The translations under genes and the position numbers were made by a program. DNA of 54,146 bases from Rhizobium sp. (GTDB lineage Bacteria > Pseudomonadota > Alphaproteobacteria > Rhizobiales > Rhizobiaceae): NCBI GenBank assembly GCA_028290545.1, contig JAQGJP010000092.1, positions 1 to 54,146 of the forward strand, written 5' to 3'. Positions 1-7,816 of the stretch are shown in pieces. The notes below the pieces were generated by a model that was given only the letters and a program-made list of their open reading frames with translations, had not been told where the DNA came from and did no database searches. Position 1 is the stretch's first letter. Every line of letters begins with the position of its first letter.

Positions 1-2
1 GA

Positions 3-968
3 TCAAAAAAGGAAGGCAGGGCGACCTGCGAAGCGCTCCTGCAGCTCTGTAATGGCGCCGCCGTCGACATGCATATTGATGGCGGTGTCAATCTCAAGGT
101 GAAGGCCGGCAAGGAGCCCATCATCAACGATGCCGAAGAGAACCGCATGCTGGTCGGCTGCGGCTCGGCCACCATCGGCATGTTCGCCAAGCAGTGGATG
201 GGCCATGTCGACGAGGTGGTGGTGGTCGATGACCATATCACCGGCGTGCTCTCGGAGCATCAGGCCGGCAAGCTGCTGGACGTGCCGGCAACGGGCATTC
301 GCATCAAGGGACGGCGCTCGACACCCGGTCGGTATTTTCAGGTCGCCGAGCCCGGCATCGGCTGGGGCGGCACCAATATCGCCGATCCGCTGACCATTCT
401 GAGCGAATTCGATCCGAAGACCGCCTGGCCGGGCATGCGGATGCTGATGGTTTCCACCACCGGCGAGCAATATGCCTATTACATTCTCGGCGACGATCTG
501 CGGCCGGAGCTGCAGATGATCCTGCCGGCGGCGCTGCAGGAATCGGTCGAGATCATTGCCGAGAACTGCGAACCGGCTCTGAGTTCCGTCATGTTCATCG
601 GCGGCGCCGGCGGCAGCCTGCGGGCGGGCGTCACCACCAATCCGGTGCGCCTGACGCGGTCCGTCAAAGACGCGCTGACCTATGTTTCCTGCGGCGGGGC
701 GCCCGCCTATGTCTGGCCGGGCGGCGGTATTACCGTCATGGCCGATGTGACGCAGATGCCGAGCAACTCGTTCGGCTATGTGCCGACCCCTGCCCTTGTC
801 GCGCCGATCGAGTTCACCAGGCGCATGGATGACTACCGGGCGCTCGGCGGCCATATGGAGGCCATCGTACCGATCGAGCAGGCGCTTGAGGTTGCCGAGC
901 GGCGCATCGGCGTGATCGGGCAATCGCCCTGGCCGACCGAAGGCCGCAATTTTCGCTGGGGCGCCTGA
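3..968 (+). CDS. 6-hydroxynicotinate reductase-like protein, 3' part
   Basis: The reading frame is open from the first bases of the window, so the true start lies outside; about 321 C-terminal residues are present. The sequence resembles proteins annotated as 6-hydroxynicotinate reductase, an iron-sulfur enzyme that reduces the pyridine ring to a tetrahydro-oxonicotinate. Landmarks are VGCGSATIGMFAKQW, VVVDDHITGVLSEHQ, GRRSTPGRYFQV and VYVWPGGG-like AYVWPGGGITVMADV. The Cys-rich N-terminal part expected for the [4Fe-4S] clusters would be upstream and cannot be seen. The DUF1185 pair follows 50 bases downstream, probably in the same operon. The family assignment is from remembered similarity; the true substrate in this organism is not established. 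Confidence 0.75.
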   Translation, partial: SKKEGRATCEALLQLCNGAAVDMHIDGGVNLKVKAGKEPIINDAEENRMLVGCGSATIGMFAKQWMGHVDEVVVVDDHITGVLSEHQAGKLLDVPATGIRIKGRRSTPGRYFQVAEPGIGWGGTNIADPLTILSEFDPKTAWPGMRMLMVSTTGEQYAYYILGDDLRPELQMILPAALQESVEIIAENCEPALSSVMFIGGAGGSLRAGVTTNPVRLTRSVKDALTYVSCGGAPAYVWPGGGITVMADVTQMPSNSFGYVPTPALVAPIEFTRRMDDYRALGGHMEAIVPIEQALEVAERRIGVIGQSPWPTEGRNFRWGA

Positions 969-1019
969 TGCTGACCCTCGCCTATCCTTTTGACTTTCCG
1001 AGCGATGGAGCCATCTTCT

Positions 1020-1604
1020 ATGCCTGAGGTAAAAATCCGCAAATTCCTGACGTCAGTCGAGGAAATCTTCCACGAGGGTGGCAAGCCGGCCGCCACGCCT
1101 TTGAAGCGCGGCGCCATCATTGCTGTTATCGAAAACCCTTTTGCGGGCAGCTATCACGAGGAAATCACCGGCTTCATGAAGGATCTGGAGCCGCTCGGCC
1201 TGACAATGGCGCAGCGCCTCGTCGCCGCGCTCGGTAGCGATGTTTCGGCTGTTGAAGGCTATGGCAAGGGCATCATCGTCGGACAGAATGGTGAACTCGA
1301 GCATGGTGCGCTCTGGCACGCTCCCGGTGGCTATGCCATGCGCGAGGTGCTTGGCGGCGCAAAGGCGATCGTCCCCTCATCCAAGAAGGTGGGTGGTCCG
1401 GGCACGCGGCTCGATGTGCCGGTCACCCATATCAATGCCTCCTATGTCCGCAGCCATTTCGACTCGATAGAGGTCGGCGTATCCGATGGGCCGCGCGCAA
1501 ACGAAATGGCTGTCGTGCTTGTCATGACGACCGGCGCGCGCATCCACAACCGCGCCGGTGGCCTGAAGGCGGAAGACATCAAGGGTGAGGACGGACTGCG
1601 TTGA
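1020..1604 (+). CDS. Amino acid synthesis family protein (DUF1185), copy 1
   Basis: This 194-residue protein belongs to PF06684 ('amino acid synthesis', DUF1185), a family of unclear biochemical function. Conserved blocks are AVIENPFAG near residue 38, EGYGKGIIVG near 80 and SSKKVGGPGTRLDVP near 118. I chose ATG 1020 (MPEVKIRKF) because GGAG lies 9 bases upstream and it gives exactly the length of the downstream paralog; ATG 1005 and an earlier start are possible. The stop overlaps the TTG start of the second copy, so the two are translationally coupled. The position after a 6-hydroxynicotinate-reductase-like gene suggests a role in the same heterocycle pathway (inference). Confidence 0.8.
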   Translation: MPEVKIRKFLTSVEEIFHEGGKPAATPLKRGAIIAVIENPFAGSYHEEITGFMKDLEPLGLTMAQRLVAALGSDVSAVEGYGKGIIVGQNGELEHGALWHAPGGYAMREVLGGAKAIVPSSKKVGGPGTRLDVPVTHINASYVRSHFDSIEVGVSDGPRANEMAVVLVMTTGARIHNRAGGLKAEDIKGEDGLR

Positions 1605-2185
1605 GCGCCGATATCCGCAAGATATCGGTCTACCTCGAGGAAACGCTGACGGAGATGGGCGTTCCGCTTGAGCGACCTATCCGCAAGGTTGCGGCTGTGG
1701 CGGTCATCGCCAATCCGTTTGCCGGACGTTATGTCGAGGACCTGGCTCCCATGATCGACATGGGCGAAGAGCTCGGCGATCTTCTGGCCAGGAAATGCCT
1801 TGAAGCGCTTGGCGCGACCGAGCCGACAATCGAAAGCTACGGCAAGGCCTGCCTCGTCGGGGAAGACGGAGAGCTGGAGCATGCCGCCGCCCTGCTGCAT
1901 CCGACGCTGGGCAAGCCTGTCCGCGCAGCGATCGGCGGCGGTGCTGCCTTGATCCCCTCCTCCAAGAAACGCGGCGGCCCGGGACGGCCTTTCGACATAC
2001 CGTTGGGCCACAAGGATGCGGCCTATGTCCGCTCGCATTTCGACGGCATGGAAGTCTGGCTGAACGATAGCCCTCGCGCCGGAGAGATCATGGTCGCGGT
2101 GGCAGTGACAGACAGCGGGCGGCCGCTGGCGCGCGTCGGTGGTCTGGAAGCCAGCGAGATCGAAGGCAAGGATGGGTTGCGCTAG
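1601..2185 (+). CDS. Amino acid synthesis family protein (DUF1185), copy 2
   Basis: Second 194-residue DUF1185 protein, clearly paralogous to the one before it: AVIANPFAGRYVEDL, ESYGKACLVGEDGELEHA and SSKKRGGPGRPFDIP line up block for block. Both end in a GLxxxxIxGxDGLR motif. The TTG start at 1601 overlaps the previous stop (TTGA), with GAGG about 10 bases upstream. Equal length and co-linear motifs suggest an obligate heteromer or two successive related steps, but this is inference. A hairpin terminator lies 90 bases past the stop, so this is probably the last gene of the operon. Catalytic residues are not known to me. Confidence 0.8.
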   Translation: MSADIRKISVYLEETLTEMGVPLERPIRKVAAVAVIANPFAGRYVEDLAPMIDMGEELGDLLARKCLEALGATEPTIESYGKACLVGEDGELEHAAALLHPTLGKPVRAAIGGGAALIPSSKKRGGPGRPFDIPLGHKDAAYVRSHFDGMEVWLNDSPRAGEIMVAVAVTDSGRPLARVGGLEASEIEGKDGLR

Positions 2186-2274
2186 GCGATCCTTGCAATG
2201 AAAGGCGGGATCGACTATCTTCAAGGAGTGGAAGGCAGGCTTTCGCCCACCTTCCGTTGCCTAGATAATGAATT

Positions 2275-2314
2275 GGACACGAATTACGAGGGTCCAGCTC
2301 GTTCGTGTCCTTTT
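2275..2314 (+). terminator. Rho-independent-type terminator after the DUF1185 pair
   Basis: GGACACGA (2275-2282) pairs with TCGTGTCC (2303-2310). After a 3-base bulge, ACGAG (2286-2290) pairs with CTCGT (2298-2302), leaving a 7-base loop. Four Ts follow at once. It separates the reductase/DUF1185 operon from hyuAB. Confidence 0.55.
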
Positions 2315-2542
2315 CACTTCCAGCGTGATGCGTATTGGCCAATGCCACATAGCATACACCTCCTTGTTTGACAGCGAGGCTGACGCCACAGCCAAGGGAG
2401 CCTATCTCCCCTGGTAGCGTCGGCTGGACACGACGCTGCTGCTTCCGCTGCCAACGAGTTAATCAAACATGTATTTCCACCGATTGCAACTTTTGGTCAC
2501 TGCAGTTTAACCGCTTGACATCCTCTACTTTTCGCGGTCAAT

Positions 2543-2562
2543 TTCGTTTGTATACGAATGAA
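2543..2562 (+). promoter_or_regulatory. Palindromic operator candidate upstream of hyuA
   Basis: A 20-base imperfect palindrome centred on GTATAC (2550-2555); 8 of the 10 base pairs across the dyad match. Operators with a GTATAC-like core are typical of GntR/FCD-family regulators of catabolic genes (family knowledge); no such regulator gene is in the window. It lies 15 bases before the GTG of hyuA and downstream of a TTGACA hexamer at 2515-2520. The matching -10 (about 2538) is poor. Binding here would cover the transcription start or the ribosome site. Confidence 0.4.
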
Positions 2563-2577
2563 TAATCGGGAGTCGTC

Positions 2578-4653
2578 GTGTCGGAAGTTCAAGGGAAGAA
2601 TGCCGGCCAGCAAAGCGTGGTCGCGGGCATCGATGTCGGAGGCACGTTTACGGATCTGCTGCTGTTCGATGCCGAGCACGGTACGGTGCGGCTTGCCAAG
2701 GTGCCGACAACGCTCGAAAATCAGGCGTTTGGCGTGCTGAACGCGCTCGATGCGGCTGAGGCCGATATCGCAGCACTTGATCTTATCGTCCACGGCACGA
2801 CGACCACGACTAACGCGGTGCTGGAACGCAACCTCTGCAGGACCGGGCTGATCACCACCATGGGCTTCCGCGACGTGCTGGAGCTTGGTCGCCGCACCCG
2901 TCCGCAGCCCTATGGGATGAAGGGAGAATTCAAGCCGATCATCCCGCGCGATCTCCGCTTTGAAATCCCCGAGCGCATGGATGCTTCCGGCAAGGTGCTG
3001 ACCGTGCTGGACGAAGATGCTCTCCGAGCCGCGTTGCAAGCCCTCATTGCCAGGGATTGCGAGGCGCTGGTCATCCATTTCCTGCATGCCTATGCCAATC
3101 CCGCGCATGAACTGCGCGCCGCAGAGGTCGCCCGTGAAAGCTGGCCGAACGGCAACATCACCATGGGCCATGCGCTGCTGTCCGAAAGCCGCGAATTCGA
3201 ACGCGGCGTCACCGCTGCGGTCAACGCCTCTGTGCAGCCGTTGCTCCGGCGCTATGTTGAGCGTCTCGCCGACCAGTTAGCGTCGCGTGGCTACAAGCAC
3301 GATGTGCTGGTGATGAACGGCAATGGCGGCATGGTGTCGGCGCGGCATGTGGCCGATGAGGCTGCGAAAACGGTGATGTCGGGCCCAGCCTCGGGCGTCA
3401 TGGCGGCTGCCTATACCGGCCGGCGCTCCGGCATCCCCAACCTCATCACCTATGACATGGGCGGCACCTCTACCGACGTCGCGCTGATCCGCAATGCCGA
3501 GCCGGCGGTGTCGAACGAGATTGAGATCGAATATGCGATGCCGATCCATGTGCCGATGGTCGACGTGCGCACGGTCGGTGCGGGCGGCGGATCGATCGCC
3601 AAGGTGACGGCGGCGGGCCTGCTGCAAGTGGGTCCGGAAAGCGCCGGCGCTTCGCCCGGCCCCATCTGCTATGGGCGAGGCGGCACAATGCCGACGATTT
3701 CCGATGCCAATCTCCTGCTTGGCCGGCTCAATCCGGCCCGGTTGAATTCGGTGCCGGGCGGCATGTCGCTCGATGACATCAGGGCGATCTTTCAGAGCCA
3801 ACTCGGCGACAAGCTCGGCCTCGATGCGACGGGCGCGGCTGATGCGGTGGTCCGTGTTGCCAATGCCCGAATGTCGGATGCAGTACGGATGGTCTCGGTC
3901 AGCCTGGGCGAAGACCCTCGCGATTTCGCACTGTTCGCCTTCGGCGGGGCAGGGCCGCTGCACGCTTCGGCCATTGCCCGCGAACTCGGCATACCCAAGG
4001 TGCTGGCGCCATCGCGGCCGGGCATCACCAATGCGCTCGGCTGCGTCGTCGCCGATCTCCGCCACGATTTCGTCAACACGGTGAACCGGCCGATGGCCGC
4101 CGTCGATATCGACGCCGTGCATGCGCTGTTCGCCAGGCAATCCGAGGAAGGCCGGCGGCTGATCGGCAAGGAGGCGGTTGCGATCCGCGAAATCCGCGAG
4201 ATCCATTCGGTCGACATGCAGTTCATCGGCCAGACCCATCTGTTGCGGGTGGCACTGCCCGATCCCAAGCCGACGCTCGCCGATCTGCAGCGCCGGTTCG
4301 AGGAGGCCTATTTCAACCGCTTCCACGTCGAACTCAACGAAATCCGCGCCAACCTCGTCAACGTCAACACGTCGGTGATCGGCAGGCGGGCGGAGATCGA
4401 CCTTTCGATCCTGATCGATCCGGCTGGACGCAAGGCGACGCTCGCCGAAGCGCAGACCGGCAGCCGCAAAGTCTGGTTCGGGCAATGGCTGGAAACGCCG
4501 GTCTACTGGCGCGATCACCTGCCGGCGGATGCGGAGCTATCGGGTCCGGCCATCGTGGAGCAGATGGATACGACCATCATCATCGAGCCCGGCGACGCCG
4601 CAGAACAAGATCACGACGGCAATATCATCATCACCCTGGGAGCAGCCGCATGA
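2578..4653 (+). CDS. hyuA: Hydantoinase/oxoprolinase family protein, subunit A
   Basis: A 691-residue protein of the HyuA family (N-methylhydantoinase A, 5-oxoprolinase, and acetone/acetophenone carboxylase subunits), which use ATP on cyclic amides or ketones. The N-terminal nucleotide-binding motif GIDVGGTFTDLLLFD is at residues 17-31, a second actin-fold motif YDMGGTSTDVALI near 293, and GAGGGSIA near 335. The start is GTG 2578 with GGGAG five bases upstream. Length is usual for the family (about 690). The stop overlaps the start of hyuB (ATGA), as is usual for the two subunits. The substrate cannot be told from sequence; 5-oxoproline, N-methylhydantoin-like rings or a lactam made by the upstream reductase are all possible. 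Confidence 0.88.
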   Translation: MSEVQGKNAGQQSVVAGIDVGGTFTDLLLFDAEHGTVRLAKVPTTLENQAFGVLNALDAAEADIAALDLIVHGTTTTTNAVLERNLCRTGLITTMGFRDVLELGRRTRPQPYGMKGEFKPIIPRDLRFEIPERMDASGKVLTVLDEDALRAALQALIARDCEALVIHFLHAYANPAHELRAAEVARESWPNGNITMGHALLSESREFERGVTAAVNASVQPLLRRYVERLADQLASRGYKHDVLVMNGNGGMVSARHVADEAAKTVMSGPASGVMAAAYTGRRSGIPNLITYDMGGTSTDVALIRNAEPAVSNEIEIEYAMPIHVPMVDVRTVGAGGGSIAKVTAAGLLQVGPESAGASPGPICYGRGGTMPTISDANLLLGRLNPARLNSVPGGMSLDDIRAIFQSQLGDKLGLDATGAADAVVRVANARMSDAVRMVSVSLGEDPRDFALFAFGGAGPLHASAIARELGIPKVLAPSRPGITNALGCVVADLRHDFVNTVNRPMAAVDIDAVHALFARQSEEGRRLIGKEAVAIREIREIHSVDMQFIGQTHLLRVALPDPKPTLADLQRRFEEAYFNRFHVELNEIRANLVNVNTSVIGRRAEIDLSILIDPAGRKATLAEAQTGSRKVWFGQWLETPVYWRDHLPADAELSGPAIVEQMDTTIIIEPGDAAEQDHDGNIIITLGAAA

Positions 4654-6386
4654 GCATCGATCCCATCACTCTCTCCGTCATCCAGTCCGGCCTGCAGCAG
4701 GTCTGCGACGAGATGGACCTCAGTTTTTCGCGCGCCGCGTTCTCCCCGGTCATCGCCGAAGCCAACGACCGCTCCGACGGCATCTATTCGGCCGTCGATG
4801 GATCGCTGATCTCGCAGGGTGCCACCGGCTTGCCGGTCTTCGTCGGCACGATGCAGTTTTCGACCCGCGTGCTGATCGAGATGATCGCGGCAGGCAAGGC
4901 GGCGGAACCGCAGCCGGGCGATATCTACATCGTCAACGATCCCTATCTTGGCGGCACGCATCTGATGGATGTGCGCTTCGCCATGCCTGTCTATCGCAAC
5001 GGCCGGATCTTCTGCTGGTTGTCGAACACGGGCCACTGGCCGGATACCGGCGGTGCCGTGCCGGGCGGCTTTTCCGCCTCCGCGACATCAGTGGAGCAGG
5101 AAGGCCTGCGCCTGCCGCCGGTGCGGCTGTTCAAGCAGGGCCGGCTGGACGCGGAGATCTATGCGATCATCTGCTCCAACATCCGCGTCGCCGACCAGCG
5201 GATCGGCGATGTCAAGGCGCAGGCGGCGGCACTGCTGGTGGGTGAAAAGCGGCTCGCCCGCATTCTCGACCGCTATGGCGACGACACCGTGATCGAGGCG
5301 ATCGCCGAACTGCGCAAGCGTGCGGCCGAACAGATGCGTGCCAATTGCCGGCTGATCCCCAACGGCACCTACAAATCCACCGCCTATGTCGATAGCGACG
5401 GCGTGGTCAACGTGCCGCTGGAAATCCGGCTGGCGATATCAGCCAATGACGGCGTGCTCGACTTCGATTTCACCGGCTCCTCGAAGCCCTGTGCGGGACC
5501 GATGAATTCGGTGCTGGCGACGACTTTGTCGTCGGTCTATCTCGCCATGCGTCATATCTTTCCGGACGTGCCGATCAGCGCCGGCGCCTTCGAGCCGCTG
5601 AGGGTCAAGACGCCGGAAGGCACGTTCCTCGATGCGCAATATCCAAGGCCGGTGTCTGGCTGCGCCGCCGAAGTCAGCCAGCGGATTGCCGAGGCGGTGT
5701 TTGCGGCGCTGGTCGAAGCGCTTCCGGACCGGGTAACAGCATCGCCGGCGGGCAGTTCCGGCAATTTCGCCCTGGGCGGACATGACCCCGAGCGCGCCCG
5801 CGACTTCGTCATGTACCAGATTTCCGGCGGCGGCTATGGCGGCAATGCCGACCACGACGGCCTTGCCAATGGCTGCTCGACGATCGGCATTTCAAAGGCG
5901 CCGCCGGTCGAGATCATGGAACAGCAATTCCCGGTGCTCTATCATCGCTATGCGCTGCGCGAGGGGTCCGGTGGAGCCGGCCGGCATCGCGGCGGTTTCG
6001 GCCTCGACTACGAGATCGAGCTGAGGCGCGGCGAGGCGACGGCGAGCTTTGTGATGGACCACGGCCGTTTCGGCCCGCCCGGTGCGCTTGGTGGGAAGGA
6101 TGGACGGCCGAATTCGGTGACCGTCTGGCAAAGCGGCAAGGCCTTTATACCTCCGCATCTCTCCAAGGCGCAGGATATTCCGATGAAGCCCGGCGATCGG
6201 GTGCGGGTCGGCACGCCCGGCGGCGGTGGCTATGGCGATCCGATGACACGCGACCCACAGGCGGTCGCCGAGGATGTCCGGCTGGAGCGCTATACGGCGG
6301 ACGAGGCAAGGGCGTATTTCGGGGTGGAGCTGGCGGAGGATGGCAAGCTTGATGTCGCGGCTACAGAGCGGCTGAGAGCGGGCTGA
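4650..6386 (+). CDS. hyuB: Hydantoinase/oxoprolinase family protein, subunit B
   Basis: A 578-residue HyuB-family protein, partner of HyuA in ATP-dependent hydrolysis or carboxylation. Typical features are the N-terminal MSIDPITLSVIQSGLQ, YIVNDPYLGGTHLMD near residue 95, SNTGHWPDTGG near 125, the glycine-rich GSGGAGRHRGGFG near 440 and the C-terminal VGTPGGGGYGDP. I chose ATG 4650, which overlaps the hyuA stop by four bases; the open frame upstream of it lies inside hyuA and lacks family similarity. Likely translationally coupled to hyuA. A strong inverted repeat follows 70 bases downstream. Confidence 0.88.
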   Translation: MSIDPITLSVIQSGLQQVCDEMDLSFSRAAFSPVIAEANDRSDGIYSAVDGSLISQGATGLPVFVGTMQFSTRVLIEMIAAGKAAEPQPGDIYIVNDPYLGGTHLMDVRFAMPVYRNGRIFCWLSNTGHWPDTGGAVPGGFSASATSVEQEGLRLPPVRLFKQGRLDAEIYAIICSNIRVADQRIGDVKAQAAALLVGEKRLARILDRYGDDTVIEAIAELRKRAAEQMRANCRLIPNGTYKSTAYVDSDGVVNVPLEIRLAISANDGVLDFDFTGSSKPCAGPMNSVLATTLSSVYLAMRHIFPDVPISAGAFEPLRVKTPEGTFLDAQYPRPVSGCAAEVSQRIAEAVFAALVEALPDRVTASPAGSSGNFALGGHDPERARDFVMYQISGGGYGGNADHDGLANGCSTIGISKAPPVEIMEQQFPVLYHRYALREGSGGAGRHRGGFGLDYEIELRRGEATASFVMDHGRFGPPGALGGKDGRPNSVTVWQSGKAFIPPHLSKAQDIPMKPGDRVRVGTPGGGGYGDPMTRDPQAVAEDVRLERYTADEARAYFGVELAEDGKLDVAATERLRAG

Positions 6387-6456
6387 TATCTGCCCGTCAT
6401 CGGGCAATCTGAAACTACCCCTCACCAAGTGCGCCCAGACGATCGGCTACGCCGCT

Positions 6457-6497
6457 CGAGGGTTTACCTCTCCCACAAGGGGAGAGGTAAACCCTCG
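6457..6497. repeat. Long perfect hairpin between convergent genes
   Basis: An 18-base arm (6457-6474) is perfectly complementary to 6480-6497 across a 5-base loop; with one mismatch the stem extends outward through CCGC/GCGG. It sits between hyuB (+) and the sulfite-oxidase-like gene (-), where it could end both transcripts. There is no T run. The CTCTCCC-loop-GGGAGAG core resembles palindromic repeats scattered between genes in rhizobial genomes (recalled, not tested). Confidence 0.6.
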
Positions 6498-6523
6498 GCG
6501 GCCGGATGAGTGGCAAAGTCAAC

Positions 6524-7186
6524 TCAATCCTCCGAATAGCGCTCCTCGCGCCACGGATCGCCAAGCATGTGATAGCCGTTCTGTTCCCAGAAGCCGGCCT
6601 TGTCGGCCGGGATCAACTCGATGCGGCGCAGCCATTTGGCGCTTTTCCAGAAATAGAGATGCGGCACGACAAGCCGCATCGGCCCGCCATGATCGCGGCT
6701 GAGCGGCGCGCCTTCCCAGCTGGTCGCAAGAATGGCGTCCTCTGCCGCGAAATCCTCGAGCGGCAGGTTGGTCGTGTAGCCGTCATAGCTCGTCAGCATC
6801 ACATGCGTGGCTTGAGGCTTCGGCATGGCGAGATCAAGCAGGTCGCGGGTCGAAATGCCCTTCCATTCATTGTCATAGCGCGACCATGTCGTGACACAGT
6901 GAATGTCGCTGATCTTCCGGCTCTGTTCCAGCCCCTGGAATTCCGTCCATTTCAGTGTCAAGGTCGTCTCGACCAGGCCGCGCACCTCGAGCCGCCAGGT
7001 GTCGGTCGACACTGTCGGCTGCTGGCCGAGATCGAGCACAGGCCAGTTCTTCACCAGATGTTGGCCGGGCGGCAGCCGCTCGGTTTCCTGGCGCGAATTG
7101 CGGCCGGTCAGAAACTTGTGCTCGGCGGCCCAGCGACGTTTGGAGGTCGTGAGTTTGCTGTCGGCGGGCGTCTGGTCATCGCTCAT
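6524..7186 (-). CDS. Sulfite oxidase-like molybdopterin oxidoreductase
   Basis: A 220-residue protein with the sulfite-oxidase (SUOX/YedY-type) molybdopterin fold. The Mo-ligating cysteine is in SDIHCVTTWSRYD; WKGIS, TSYDGYTTNLPLED and RDHGGPMRLVVPHLYFWKSAKW are typical of the short cytochrome-free branch. I chose ATG 7186 because GAAGGAGA precedes it by 6 bases; longer open frame upstream is not family-like. No Tat or Sec signal is seen, so it is probably cytoplasmic, unlike YedY/MsrP. It lacks the dimerisation domain of true sulfite oxidases, so sulfite need not be the substrate. No membrane or cytochrome partner gene is adjacent. Confidence 0.85.
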   Translation of the reverse strand: MSDDQTPADSKLTTSKRRWAAEHKFLTGRNSRQETERLPPGQHLVKNWPVLDLGQQPTVSTDTWRLEVRGLVETTLTLKWTEFQGLEQSRKISDIHCVTTWSRYDNEWKGISTRDLLDLAMPKPQATHVMLTSYDGYTTNLPLEDFAAEDAILATSWEGAPLSRDHGGPMRLVVPHLYFWKSAKWLRRIELIPADKAGFWEQNGYHMLGDPWREERYSED

Positions 7187-7315
7187 GGCAGGTCTCCTTC
7201 GCACTGCACCAAATGGACTACGGTCGCGGAGCCGTGTCAAGCCGCGGGCAAATCGGCCGCTCACGAAAATGTGCGCAGCTTCGGTTCGATCTGCGACATG
7301 TCCGGCGGAAGGACC

Positions 7316-7341
7316 GGAACCTTTGGGAATCTCGCGCATTC
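7316..7341 (+). promoter_or_regulatory. EcfG-type (GSR) promoter of the SH3 protein gene
   Basis: GGAAC (7316-7320), 16 bases, then CATTC (7337-7341). This matches the EcfG pattern (GGAAC-N16/17-CGTT) except for A in place of G in the -10. It lies 62 bases before the ATG at 7404. Confidence 0.6.
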
Positions 7342-7403
7342 TTTCAAACAGTGAAATACATCGCTGAACCAACGGGAAATCTCGGGTTCAAGGAGATTGG
7401 ATC

Positions 7404-7712
7404 ATGCTCGCACGCATTTTCTCTGCCGCCCTTCTGGGTGTCGCAATTATCGCAGGTGGCGCTCAGGCGGAAGACATCGCGCTGGCCAAGAACTCGATGC
7501 GTCTGTTTGGCGGACCATCGATCGATTACCCTCGCATCGGTATCATCACCTGGGGTCAGGGCCTGAAGGTTTTCGGCTGTGACGACAAGGGCTGGTGTGA
7601 AGTCGTTGCCGACGGCCAACGTGGTTGGGTGCCGGCCGCCAAGATGGAATGGCCTTCCACGCCACAGAATCGCATGATGGGAAATCGTCCCCTGGAACGC
7701 GTCACGCTTTGA
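7404..7712 (+). CDS. Small exported SH3 domain protein
   Basis: A 102-residue protein with a Sec signal peptide (LLGVAIIAGGAQAED; cleavage likely after residue 22) followed by one bacterial SH3 (SH3b) domain: MRLFGGPSIDYPRIGIITWGQ, VFGCDDKGWCEVV and QRGWVPAAKM. Two cysteines (GCDDKGWC) could form a disulfide in the periplasm. SH3b domains often bind peptidoglycan or envelope proteins. AGGAGA lies 7 bases before ATG 7404. An EcfG-type promoter just upstream suggests induction in the general stress response. Specific function unknown. Confidence 0.85.
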   Translation: MLARIFSAALLGVAIIAGGAQAEDIALAKNSMRLFGGPSIDYPRIGIITWGQGLKVFGCDDKGWCEVVADGQRGWVPAAKMEWPSTPQNRMMGNRPLERVTL

Positions 7713-7816
7713 GTGCAGCTGTGAATTTACTCGCACCGAGGACGATGACGGCGTGACTCTTGTGAACTCCCCTTATAGATTTGCCGCTATGTTTCAGGCA
7801 TTTTAGGGGAGCCGTT

